The notes: generated from the sequence alone by a model not told the origin. Positions 1 through 6,656 are shown, numbered from the stretch's first letter. The stretch: DNA of 9,646 bases from Gemmatimonadaceae bacterium (GCA_002726335.1 PBSR01000261.1:1-9646), one strand, 5' to 3'. Translations and numbers: made by a program.

Positions 1-12
1 CCCACCCCCGAT

Positions 13-1128
13 TCACCCCCGATAGAACTCCCCAGCCAACGCCTCCCCGACAAACCCCCAGCGCCACCCCCTCGTCAACCGATTCAACGTCGCTTCTTTT
101 TCGGGTCCCTCCCGCACAAGCCCACGAACATCCGCCCTCGTGGCCACGAGCCCCGGATCGAGGCCGCGATCCTCGGCCACCTCCCGCATGCGCTCCATGG
201 CGGCACGGCAACGGCTTTCCAGTTCACGATCATGACGCTGCCGGGGAGGACCGCTTGGCCACTCCCCTTCGTCGAGGGCCAATGCCCGGCCGATGGCGTC
301 GACGATGTCCTGCCCGTGACTCTCCACATCCCGCCGGCGGAAACTGCGCACCTCGCCGAGATCATCCAGCTCAGTTGGCTGTCGTTGCGCCAGGAACAGC
401 AGCAGTTTGTCTGAGGCCACACGACCGCGAGGGCGATCCAGTTCACGTGCCGCCTTCTCCCGCCAGGCCGTCAGCTCGCGCAGGGCTGCCAGTTCGAGGC
501 CGCGCATCTTGCCGTAGCCTTTCACCCGACGAAATTCCTCACGAGGATCTCGTTCCTGGTAGATGGCAGGATCGTTGAGTGCCGCCATCTCCTCCTGTAG
601 CCACGGCTCCACGTCTTGCGCTTGCGCCCGACGGAGCAGCTCTTCATAGGCATCGATCAGGTAGCGCACATCGTCCTCGGCATAACCCACCTGGGTCTCT
701 GCCAGGGGCCGCTGCAGCCAGTCGGTGCGTGTTTCGGTTTTGTCGAGCTCTATGCCGACCAGATCCAGCAACAGATCGCGCAGCGAGATCGTGCTCGTCA
801 ACCCGACGAATCCGGCAGCGATGCGCGTATCGAACAGGTTCGCCGGTGACGCCGATGTCGCCGTGCGCAGGATCGTCAGATCCTGTACCGCATCGTGCAG
901 GATCTTCACCGTATCAGGATCTGCAAGCATCTCGCCGAGCGGGGAGAGCTGCCCCTCGAGGGCCACGGCGTCGAGCAGATAGCAGCCCTCTCGAGACACA
1001 CCGAGCTGAACCACGCCGAGCGCCGGATAGAACGTGCGCTCCCAGACCAGTTCGGTGTCGACGGCAACCCGGCCCAACTGCCGGGCCTCGTCCAGGCGCT
1101 CCACCATATCCGCCTTGTTTTCAATCAT
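13..1128 (-). CDS. rnd: Ribonuclease D (DEDDy 3'-5' exoribonuclease with HRDC domain)
   Basis: A 371-residue protein, close to the usual RNase D length (about 375). RNase D trims the 3' ends of tRNA precursors and other structured RNAs in the cytoplasm using two metal ions. The DEDDy exonuclease domain covers roughly residues 5-170: D24 and E26 in a DTE motif (Exo I), D83 in the HDAVQDL segment (Exo II), and Y149 with D153 in the YAEDD segment (Exo III). All five catalytic residues are present. An HRDC domain follows at about 203-290, containing the KGYGKMRG and ASDKLLLFLA segments. The C-terminal part (about 300-371) resembles the second HRDC-like region of RNase D. The ATG start places the DTE motif where the family expects it. 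It is the second gene of a tight pair with the upstream carbamoylase, 9 bases apart, so probably co-transcribed and translationally coupled. Identification is firm. Confidence 0.95.
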   Translation of the reverse strand: MIENKADMVERLDEARQLGRVAVDTELVWERTFYPALGVVQLGVSREGCYLLDAVALEGQLSPLGEMLADPDTVKILHDAVQDLTILRTATSASPANLFDTRIAAGFVGLTSTISLRDLLLDLVGIELDKTETRTDWLQRPLAETQVGYAEDDVRYLIDAYEELLRRAQAQDVEPWLQEEMAALNDPAIYQERDPREEFRRVKGYGKMRGLELAALRELTAWREKAARELDRPRGRVASDKLLLFLAQRQPTELDDLGEVRSFRRRDVESHGQDIVDAIGRALALDEGEWPSGPPRQRHDRELESRCRAAMERMREVAEDRGLDPGLVATRADVRGLVREGPEKEATLNRLTRGWRWGFVGEALAGEFYRG

Positions 1129-1134
1129 CCCCCA

Positions 1135-1139
1135 CCCTC
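1135..1139 (-). promoter_or_regulatory. Shine-Dalgarno of RNase D overlapping the upstream stop codon
   Basis: On the minus strand the carbamoylase stop TGA runs directly into a GAGGG Shine-Dalgarno, so the last two bases of the stop are part of it. Six bases separate it from the RNase D ATG. This supports the chosen start and suggests that ribosomes ending on the first gene re-initiate on the second. Confidence 0.6.
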
Positions 1140-2082
1140 AGTCGCCTTCCTCCGGCGACACCGGTGCTGTGCGTTCTGTGATGAGTCCGTAGTGCTCCGT
1201 ACGGCGATGGCGTGCGAAATCAAACGTGCTGTCGCGGTAGAGCCGTGCCAGGTCAAGGTCACACCGGGCGACGATGAGTTCGTCAGCCAGACTCGTCGCC
1301 TGGGCGACAATCTGCCCGGAAGGCGCCACGATACACGTACCACCGATCTGCTCCACACCTTCTTCGACGCCGGCCTTGGCCACGGCCACGACCCAGCACG
1401 AATTCTGGTAGGCGCCGGCCTGCAGACTCAGGTGGTTGTGGAAAGGCGCCAGGTGATCGGCCCCGGGGTTGGCCGGGTTGTGCACCGGTGTGTTGTACCC
1501 CATCAGGATCAACTCGGCGCCCTGCAGGGCCAGCACACGATAGCTCTCCGGCCAGCGGCGGTCGTTGCAGATCATCATGCCTACAACGCCACTGAAAGCC
1601 CGCCATGTACGGAACCCCAGGTTGCCGACCCGGAAGTAGAGTTTCTCCAGATTCTGAAAGGGCTGGCCTCGCTGGTAACGGTCATAGCCGGGCAGATGGA
1701 TCTTGCGATAGTGACCGAGGATGTCGCCGTCCGGACCGACCAGGACGGCGGCGTTGAAGCGGCGGATCTCACCCTCCTCGGCGGCCAGTTCTGCATATCC
1801 CAGATGGAAGCCCACCCCCAGTCGCCGGGCCTCGTCGAACAGGGGCTGTGTGTCCGGGCCGGGCATCTCAGGCTCGAACCACCCGTCGATCTCCTCCTCG
1901 TCCGTCATGTGCCAGTGAGGAAAGAACGGCACGAGGGCGACCTCGGTGAAAACAACGAGGTCGCAGCCCATGGCGTGTCCCTGACGCAGCAGATCGATCA
2001 GGCGCTCGACCACGTCAGCGCGTGACTCGGTACGGGACACCGGGCCCTGCTGGGCGGCGCCGATCGTGAGGACGCGGGCCAT
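1138..2082 (-). CDS. N-carbamoyl-D-amino-acid hydrolase (D-carbamoylase), nitrilase superfamily
   Basis: A 314-residue cytoplasmic carbon-nitrogen hydrolase. D-carbamoylase converts N-carbamoyl-D-amino acids to D-amino acids, CO2 and ammonia, the last step of hydantoin breakdown. The nitrilase triad lies at E47 (VVFTEVAL), K127 (HYRKIHLPG) and C172 (MMICNDRRWPE), the same numbering as the well-studied Agrobacterium D-carbamoylase, and H129 next to the lysine is kept. Other family segments are FFPHWHMTDE, EMPGP, GFHLGYAEL, GYNTPVHNP and the C-terminal HRRTEHYGLI. I chose the ATG at 2082 because it begins the family N-terminus (MARVLTIGAAQQGP). The frame stays open upstream to 2358, but that stretch is unrelated sequence running into the divergent P460 gene. 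The Shine-Dalgarno is weak. No hydantoinase or racemase lies in the window, so a related N-carbamoyl or beta-ureido substrate remains possible. Confidence 0.9.
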   Translation of the reverse strand: MARVLTIGAAQQGPVSRTESRADVVERLIDLLRQGHAMGCDLVVFTEVALVPFFPHWHMTDEEEIDGWFEPEMPGPDTQPLFDEARRLGVGFHLGYAELAAEEGEIRRFNAAVLVGPDGDILGHYRKIHLPGYDRYQRGQPFQNLEKLYFRVGNLGFRTWRAFSGVVGMMICNDRRWPESYRVLALQGAELILMGYNTPVHNPANPGADHLAPFHNHLSLQAGAYQNSCWVVAVAKAGVEEGVEQIGGTCIVAPSGQIVAQATSLADELIVARCDLDLARLYRDSTFDFARHRRTEHYGLITERTAPVSPEEGD

Positions 2083-2223
2083 CAGACCGATGCCTGTTGT
2101 GTATGTGCATTCAACATGATGTAGAATCGCAAGATAGATGCGCTGGGACACGCCGGCCATTCGACCCTCCGGCAATTCTTCACGGAAGCAAGGCCTTTTC
2201 CACTCCAGTTTCAGGCAGGACGA

Positions 2224-2247
2224 GCGCCGGTCCCTGATACCGGACGC
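2224..2247 (+). repeat. Inverted repeat in the P460 leader
   Basis: CCGGT (2227-2231) pairs with ACCGG (2239-2243) around a seven-base loop. The stem extends by GCG/CGC (2224-2226 with 2245-2247) across a single bulged A. It ends 21 bases before the Shine-Dalgarno of the P460 gene. It may be a leader hairpin or an operator, but short inverted repeats are common in GC-rich DNA, so its significance is uncertain. Confidence 0.3.
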
Positions 2248-2268
2248 ACACCCACTCCCTTCCGAGCT

Positions 2269-2273
2269 GGAGG
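2269..2273 (+). promoter_or_regulatory. Shine-Dalgarno of the P460 gene
   Basis: GGAGG placed five bases before the ATG at 2279. It decides the start: the frame is open back to 2138, but only this ATG has a strong ribosome site and it begins a clear signal peptide. Confidence 0.75.
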
Positions 2274-2278
2274 CTGAC

Positions 2279-2821
2279 ATGTTGCGAAAATGGACTTTGG
2301 CGCTGGCACTGAGTGCAGCCGTCCTGACGGTGAACTCACAGGCCCAGGCCCAGGACACCCCACCTTTCGGCGATCCTGAGAGCCTCGCCTACGCCGCCGG
2401 CCTCTGGGAACAGATGGCAGAGTACCGAGGCTGGAAGCTGACGACTCCCGTGTACATGGGGGAGAAACCCCATGGCAACATGCTCCGCATGTTTTCGTCG
2501 TACGTCACCGTCGGCGACGTGGCCAGGCCGGTCATCGTCAAGGAGAGTTTCGGCGGCGAGGGAGTCACGATAAAAGGCGCCACCGACAGCCCGGATGAGT
2601 GGCTGAAAGCCATTACCGTCATGCTCCAGCGTGAACCCGGATACGACGAGGACAACGAGAACTGGTTCTGGGTCAAGTATGCCCCCGACGGCTCGGTGAT
2701 GAAGAACCCCAAGGGTATGCAGCTGGCCGGTCGCGTTGCCAAGGGGGCCAAGGCCGGATGCATCGCCTGCCACTTGAGCGCCGAGGGTGACGACTACCTG
2801 TACTTCAACGATAGCGAGTGA
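2279..2821 (+). CDS. Exported cytochrome P460-family haem protein
   Basis: A 180-residue protein. Residues 1-25 form a Sec signal peptide: positive MLRKW, a hydrophobic core, then an SQAQA cleavage region before QD. The mature part is about 155 residues, typical of the cytochrome P460 family. Near the C-terminus is a c-type haem site, CIACH (C161, C164, H165), followed by DDYLYFND. The central segments VIVKESFGG and GYDEDNENWFWVKYAPDGSV match the family pattern. Family members are periplasmic mono-haem proteins. True P460 oxidises hydroxylamine and carries a Lys-haem cross-link, while related cytochromes c'-beta bind NO. I cannot tell by eye whether the cross-linking lysine is present, so the reaction is open. 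A DUF3179 gene follows on the same strand after a strong hairpin, which may separate the two or tune their ratio. The family call is strong; the substrate is unknown. Confidence 0.87.
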   Translation: MLRKWTLALALSAAVLTVNSQAQAQDTPPFGDPESLAYAAGLWEQMAEYRGWKLTTPVYMGEKPHGNMLRMFSSYVTVGDVARPVIVKESFGGEGVTIKGATDSPDEWLKAITVMLQREPGYDEDNENWFWVKYAPDGSVMKNPKGMQLAGRVAKGAKAGCIACHLSAEGDDYLYFNDSE

Positions 2822-2862
2822 AGTGACCCTGCCGGGACGGACCACCTGACGGGTGTCACAAC

Positions 2863-2894
2863 GGTCGCCCCCCCGGCCCCCCGGGGGGGCGATC
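2863..2894 (+). terminator. Strong GC hairpin between P460 and DUF3179 genes
   Basis: TCGCCCCCCC (2865-2874) pairs perfectly with GGGGGGGCGA (2883-2892) around an eight-base loop. A G-U and a G-C pair extend this to a 12-base-pair stem. It begins 41 bases after the P460 stop codon. No T-run follows on either strand, so it is not a classical intrinsic terminator. It could weaken read-through, be a U-less terminator, or protect the 3' end of the P460 transcript. Confidence 0.5.
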
Positions 2895-2944
2895 AACGCT
2901 CGTAAGCTCTGAAGACACGACCGGTGCAGAGAGAATTGACGATC

Positions 2945-3871
2945 ATGCGAGTCGTACTCCTGCTGTTGCTGCTGCCAGCCATCGGGGTGTCCGCGGAAGT
3001 GCCGTCGAGCTACCGCGAACTGGCCCGCGACGGCCTCGTCTCCGGCTTCGGCCTGCAGTCAGGGGATCCGGCGTCGATGATCAATCGCATCCCCGCCATC
3101 GATCGCCCTCGGTACGTGGGCGTCGACCAGGCTCGGCTCCGCGATGACGATCTCTGTGTCGGTGTCGAGCGTCAGGACGTGTGGCACTTCGCCCCACTCT
3201 ACATCCTCAACAGTCACGAGATCGTCAACCACGACGACGCCCCCGCCATCGCCTACTGCCCACTGGCGGGGCTCAGTGTCGCCATCGAAGGCCGGACGTA
3301 CATCTCGGGGCTTCTGCGCTGGGACGCGTTTGTCCTCTACGACCCCGACAGCGATCGGCTGATCCTGCCCTTCGATCAGCGCTCCCTGAACGGTGAGCAG
3401 GACGTACGCCTGCAGCCCCTCGAGTTGCTCACGTTTGCCGGAATCCGCCAGAAGTTCCCGGACGCACGGATTCTTTCGCCGTCGTCGCACGGCGGCAGCC
3501 GGTCTGTCTACGGCAGTTATCCGTCGGACAATCAGCTGGGGATCGGGCACCCGAAACCGGGTGTTCGCGGCAAGTACAACAGGCGGAACGAGACCGTCCA
3601 CCCCAAGGAACAGGTGCTCATCGTGGGCACAGCGACGAAGATGCTGAAGGCCTACCCCTTCTCGTCCCTCGAGGCAGCGATGGACAGATCGACCGGGACC
3701 GTGACCGATCGGATCGGCGACGTCGAAGTCGTGTTGTCCTACGACCCGCAGTTCCAGCACGCCCAGGTTGACTCGGCGGCAAACGATGCCCTCGCCGCAC
3801 GCGCCTTCAGCTACTACTTCGCCCTGCGCCAGCACCTGCCGGATCTGCCCGTCTACTCCTACCCGCAGTAA
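2945..3871 (+). CDS. Exported DUF3179 domain protein, divergent
   Basis: A 308-residue protein with an N-terminal Sec signal peptide (residues 1-17, a run of leucines ending in GVSA before EVPSS). The rest aligns with the DUF3179 pattern: LYILNSHEIVN (85-95), AIAYCPLAGLSVAI (101-114), GLLRWDAFVLYD (122-133), a KAYPF segment (235-239), and the C-terminal AFSYYFALRQHLPD (287-300). In most members the central motif reads YCPLCG. Here the second cysteine is A108 while C105 is kept. DUF3179 has no established biochemical role that I can name. The chosen ATG begins the signal peptide directly and has a weak AGAGAG ribosome site 10 bases upstream; a GTG at 2924 would add seven residues before the same peptide. 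It lies 123 bases after P460 on the same strand and meets the DUF4091 gene tail to tail. Confidence 0.8.
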   Translation: MRVVLLLLLLPAIGVSAEVPSSYRELARDGLVSGFGLQSGDPASMINRIPAIDRPRYVGVDQARLRDDDLCVGVERQDVWHFAPLYILNSHEIVNHDDAPAIAYCPLAGLSVAIEGRTYISGLLRWDAFVLYDPDSDRLILPFDQRSLNGEQDVRLQPLELLTFAGIRQKFPDARILSPSSHGGSRSVYGSYPSDNQLGIGHPKPGVRGKYNRRNETVHPKEQVLIVGTATKMLKAYPFSSLEAAMDRSTGTVTDRIGDVEVVLSYDPQFQHAQVDSAANDALAARAFSYYFALRQHLPDLPVYSYPQ

Positions 3872-3874
3872 CTG

Positions 3875-3888
3875 GAGCCGCGCGGCTC
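3875..3888. terminator. Palindrome in a 22-base convergent gap
   Basis: A perfect 14-base palindrome, GAGCCGCGCGGCTC, fills most of the gap between the stop codons of the convergent DUF3179 and DUF4091 genes. As RNA it can form a five-base-pair stem with a GCGC loop on either strand. Its placement suggests a bidirectional terminator, but there is no T-run on either side and the stem is short. Confidence 0.35.
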
Positions 3889-3893
3889 TCGGC

Positions 3894-5537
3894 TCAGGCC
3901 CGGAGTACCGCGATCCTGCGGTTGCAGCGCTGGCGCATGCGCAGCAGCCACGTTGCATCCCGCGGGTAGCGTGTCATGGTGATCGACTCGTCCAGTCCCC
4001 GTTCCAGCAGCCGCACCGTCTTCTGCCTGCCCTGCAGTCTCTCGAGCAATTGCAGCGCCCGTTGATCCTGTAGCGCCTCGCGAAAGACCTCGCCACGGAT
4101 CGAGTCCACCGGTCCTTCAGCTCCCGGATACACAAGGAAGGCATCCCCTGAGGGGAAATTGCCTCCAGCATCCGTCACCTTGAACGGATCGACCGGGCGC
4201 GTCGAGTACTGGGTGTACCAGAAGTTGAACCCCCAGTGAAGAAAGCCGGCCAGGTCGTAGCGGTACAGCTGGGACCCCAGAATCCTGTTGCGCGCCGACG
4301 GCATGCAGAAGAACCGGTTCGACACGCCCTTCCATTGAGACACGCAGTAGTATGTCCACAGGTCCGGGATGTCGCGCTCGACGAATGGCTCTATGTGATC
4401 AATCGCCGGGATCGGCTGGCTGACCAGGCCGCGGTCATAGTACTCGACGTTGGACAGGGCATCGATGAAGGGGAACCCCTTCAGGTGTTGGTGCATCATG
4501 GCCGCTGCCGCACCGAAGGAGTCGAAATGATCGGCATGTGGCTCGTCGGAGACGTGGAAGTAACAGCGACGGCGCAGACGACGGCGGTCGATGTAGCCCA
4601 CGAGGGCCGGCAGAAACTGATCGAGGAAGGAGCGGTACCCGCGCCCGGCGGCCCTGTCACCCCAGCCGAACAGCTGGCGCTCCCTTCTCCTGTCGAGGCC
4701 GACGATTTTCGGGCAATGTGCCGCCCCCCACTGCGTGAACAGGTGGGACATTTCGAAGAAGCTGACACCGGCGGCATCCGCCATGCGAACCCAGCGGTCG
4801 AGGCGGGAGAAGTCGAAGCTATAGCGCTCCTTCGATGTCCTGCGGACCTGCACCAGCTGCACCGTGGGTCGCTCGCCACCCACCTGTGTGTCCAGCGGCG
4901 GCGTGAAGAGCGGCGTGAGCAGCATGTTGATGCCATGATCGACAGCATTGCGTACGAATAGGTCGGTCAGTTTCCAATGCTGCCGAGACCAGGCGTCGAC
5001 ACCGTAGTGCGTGGCGATGCAGTCGGTGTGAAACCAGCTGGTGTGCTTCAGCTTCTGGGCCGGCAGTGTGGCCGGCAGGACCTCTAGCTGGAAGACGTCT
5101 CCACCCAGCCGTCCTGCCTCGCCCATCAGCGCCATGTCGATGTCGAGCTTGCCTGGTGAGCACCTGGCAGGTACACGCACGGTCACCCATAGCGAACGCC
5201 ACTGTCCCGGTGGCGCCGGCAGCCGGTCTCCCACGTCGAGCAGCAGATCCGGGTAGAGTCCGGGCGTCGTGCGCAGAACGTCCTTGTCGAATCGTGTTCC
5301 TGGCAGCTCGCAGGGAGCCAGGCCGACGGTACGCACCCGTATGTGGCGCTGCAGATCTGAGGTCACCGCCACCTGCAGATCGCGGATGATCTCCTCGGCC
5401 CGATATGCCAGTTGGAAGGAGAACACCTCACCCCGCAGACAGGTGGCACGCCGACAGTTCGGAGCCTGCAGATCCTCGTCGGCAAAGACCTTCGTCAGTG
5501 AGCTGAGGAGACGGGTCTGCAGATGCTTTTTCGCCAT
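3894..5537 (-). CDS. DUF4091 / GH123-like glycoside hydrolase domain protein
   Basis: A 547-residue protein with no signal peptide, so probably cytoplasmic. The N-terminal part (about 10-155) resembles the beta-sandwich that precedes the catalytic domain in this family, starting with LLSSLTKVFADE and SFQLAY. The C-terminal part (about 165-500) matches DUF4091, now regarded as the GH123 catalytic domain. It holds an HVSDEP motif with adjacent D331-E332, the acidic pair expected at the GH123 active site, and the late signature GFLHWGFNFWY (431-441) and GDAFLVYPG (464-472), followed by SIRGEVFREALQD. Characterised GH123 enzymes remove N-acetyl-beta-galactosamine by substrate-assisted catalysis; the sugar here is unknown. 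I chose the ATG at 5537 because the family-like sequence starts there and a GAGG lies nine bases upstream; the open frame to 5693 only shadows the dioxygenase gene. It lies 26 bases behind the PhyH gene, so they probably form one operon. Confidence 0.82.
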   Translation of the reverse strand: MAKKHLQTRLLSSLTKVFADEDLQAPNCRRATCLRGEVFSFQLAYRAEEIIRDLQVAVTSDLQRHIRVRTVGLAPCELPGTRFDKDVLRTTPGLYPDLLLDVGDRLPAPPGQWRSLWVTVRVPARCSPGKLDIDMALMGEAGRLGGDVFQLEVLPATLPAQKLKHTSWFHTDCIATHYGVDAWSRQHWKLTDLFVRNAVDHGINMLLTPLFTPPLDTQVGGERPTVQLVQVRRTSKERYSFDFSRLDRWVRMADAAGVSFFEMSHLFTQWGAAHCPKIVGLDRRRERQLFGWGDRAAGRGYRSFLDQFLPALVGYIDRRRLRRRCYFHVSDEPHADHFDSFGAAAAMMHQHLKGFPFIDALSNVEYYDRGLVSQPIPAIDHIEPFVERDIPDLWTYYCVSQWKGVSNRFFCMPSARNRILGSQLYRYDLAGFLHWGFNFWYTQYSTRPVDPFKVTDAGGNFPSGDAFLVYPGAEGPVDSIRGEVFREALQDQRALQLLERLQGRQKTVRLLERGLDESITMTRYPRDATWLLRMRQRCNRRIAVLRA

Positions 5538-5563
5538 GTTGAGAAGCCTCGGGTTGGTATTGC

Positions 5564-6394
5564 TCAGTCGCGCACTGCCGTACCAAAGCGCTCGATGTAC
5601 CACGGTTTCAGCGGTACGTCGTCGTCGGTAGGGATGTAGTAGCCAAGATGGGATGACTTGTCGCCAAGCAGCTGTCGGCCGATGGGCGTGCACCTGTCGA
5701 GAATCTCTTGCGGCATCCGTTCGTAGTCGATGGGCCGCAGCAGGCGCGAACTGTATCCGTAGTAGAGTACCACCCTCGTCTTCTGTGACAGATTCGGTGC
5801 TCCCGCATGCCAGACGCCCTGCTGAAAGATCACCGCCGCGCCGGCGCGCAGCTTCAGTTCGACGACTCCGTGCGGGTCAGGATCCCCGTCGTCCCACGTG
5901 GGTCGACCGGGCTGTCGATGGCTGCCAGGCACGACCATGAGCGATCCCATGGACTCTTCGAGGAGATCGGTGAGGAAGTACCCCACCTTCAGGCTCATGA
6001 AGGGTCTGATGCCGTCGACGGCGAAGAAGGGCTTGCCGCCATCGTCGTGCCAGCCGGTGTTGCGTTGGTCGGGGTTGGGAGGCACCATGATCAGATGGGA
6101 TGTCGTCAGCTGCAGGTTCCAATGGCCGAGAAAGCGCACCGCCAGGGGGAAGGTGGCCGGCCACTCCATGAGTTCGAGGAAGGCCTCGTCTTCGGTGATC
6201 AACGGCCGGATGTCCAGGCCGAAGACCTGCCGACGGTGCGGCGAGTCCTGGAGCCGCGCTTCCAGCGAGGCGATGACAGTGAGCAGATCTGCTACCTTCT
6301 CGGCGGGAAGAGCGTCCTCGACGAGCAGGTAGCCATCGCGCTCGAAGGACTCGAGTTGCGCGCGTGTGGGCAGCTGTTCGGCGGGGTCTGTCAT
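5564..6394 (-). CDS. Phytanoyl-CoA dioxygenase (PhyH) family 2-oxoglutarate/Fe(II) oxygenase
   Basis: A 276-residue cytoplasmic enzyme of normal family length. PhyH-type enzymes hydroxylate or otherwise oxidise an unactivated carbon while converting 2-oxoglutarate and O2 to succinate and CO2. The iron triad is visible: H116 and D118 in TGWHDDGG, and H196 in GVWHAGAPN. R207 in KTRVVLYYGY is the likely 2-oxoglutarate carboxylate binder. The GSLMVVPGSHR strand (150-160) is a family hallmark, and the N-terminal FERDGYLLVEDAL is typical of its start. The ATG at 6394 has an AAGGA Shine-Dalgarno six bases upstream. The gene lies 104 bases behind the NuoE-like fragment and 26 bases before the GH123-like gene, suggesting work on a common pathway. 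Substrates in this very broad family cannot be read from sequence; bacterial members act on many natural products and osmolytes, not only phytanoyl-CoA. Confidence 0.92.
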   Translation of the reverse strand: MTDPAEQLPTRAQLESFERDGYLLVEDALPAEKVADLLTVIASLEARLQDSPHRRQVFGLDIRPLITEDEAFLELMEWPATFPLAVRFLGHWNLQLTTSHLIMVPPNPDQRNTGWHDDGGKPFFAVDGIRPFMSLKVGYFLTDLLEESMGSLMVVPGSHRQPGRPTWDDGDPDPHGVVELKLRAGAAVIFQQGVWHAGAPNLSQKTRVVLYYGYSSRLLRPIDYERMPQEILDRCTPIGRQLLGDKSSHLGYYIPTDDDVPLKPWYIERFGTAVRD

Positions 6395-6400
6395 CGGTGT

Positions 6401-6405
6401 TCCTT
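6401..6405 (-). promoter_or_regulatory. Shine-Dalgarno of the PhyH gene
   Basis: AAGGA on the minus strand, six bases before the ATG at 6394. It fixes the start of the dioxygenase and shows it has its own strong translation signal, independent of the short gene upstream. Confidence 0.65.
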
Positions 6406-6498
6406 CCGGCTCGTCCTCGACGCCTCAGCAGATACGGGGCAGCTGCTCGCCGCTGAGACGATCGAGGATGCGGCGGCTGCCGATGGCCGTTTTCACGG

Positions 6499-6651
6499 TT
6501 ACCAATGCCTGTCAGCGATCTGTTCCATCGCCTCCCCGGAGACATACCCAAGTCCTTCCTGCACGCCGCGCACGATGTCGATCATGCGATGTTGATCGTT
6601 GTTGCAGGCGCCGCAGACCTCCTTCACGGTCGCCTTCAGATCCATGCTCAT
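6499..6651 (-). pseudogene. Truncated NuoE-like (NADH dehydrogenase 24 kDa subunit) N-terminal fragment, or stand-alone small protein
   Basis: A 50-residue open frame. The segment QHRMIDIVRGVQEGLGYVSG followed by EAMEQIADR closely resembles the N-terminal helical part of NuoE/HoxE-type subunits, which normally continue into a thioredoxin-like domain carrying the [2Fe-2S] cluster. Here a TAA follows DRHW, so the whole cluster-binding domain is missing. It cannot act as a normal NuoE. A CGAC pair (C13, C16) sits near its start. A single frameshift does not explain it: only 104 bases separate its stop from the next gene, far less than the missing 100 or so residues. It has an excellent Shine-Dalgarno and a clean ATG, so it may still be translated, either as a remnant left by a deletion or as a small protein in its own right. 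It leads the PhyH/GH123-like cluster on the same strand. Confidence 0.55.
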
Positions 6652-6656
6652 CGTCT

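Larger units (their letters stand above)
2083..2278. other. Divergent intergenic region between carbamoylase and P460 genes
   Basis: A 196-base region between two diverging genes that must hold promoters for both. Its most AT-rich part is about 2096-2140. On the plus strand TTGTGT (2097-2102) and TAGAAT (2122-2127) could be -35 and -10 elements, but the 19-base spacer is long, so I do not call a promoter. Nearer the P460 start there is a bulged inverted repeat at 2224-2247. No small gene with a good ribosome site is visible here. Confidence 0.5.

Noticed and set aside
895..2025. A 376-codon open frame on the plus strand
   Set aside because: It is antisense to RNase D and the carbamoylase, both identified with full catalytic motifs. 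The translation is rich in H, R, V and Q with no recognisable domain, as expected for the opposite strand of GC-rich genes.
2097..2127. TTGTGT and TAGAAT as a sigma-70 promoter for the P460 gene
   Set aside because: The 19-base spacer and the weak -35 match make it no better than chance in this region, and the organism's promoter consensus is unknown.
2083..2358. N-terminal extension of the carbamoylase frame up to 2358
   Set aside because: It overlaps the start of the divergent P460 gene and has no family similarity. The family N-terminus begins exactly at the ATG at 2082.
3059..3958. A 299-codon open frame on the minus strand opposite the DUF3179 gene
   Set aside because: The plus-strand gene has a signal peptide and clear family segments; the antisense translation has none.
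6395..6498. Remains of the NuoE C-terminal domain after a frameshift
   Set aside because: I read the three minus-strand frames after the stop and found no thioredoxin-like or cluster-ligand sequence. One frame stays open for 27 codons but does not resemble NuoE, and the space is too short for the missing domain.
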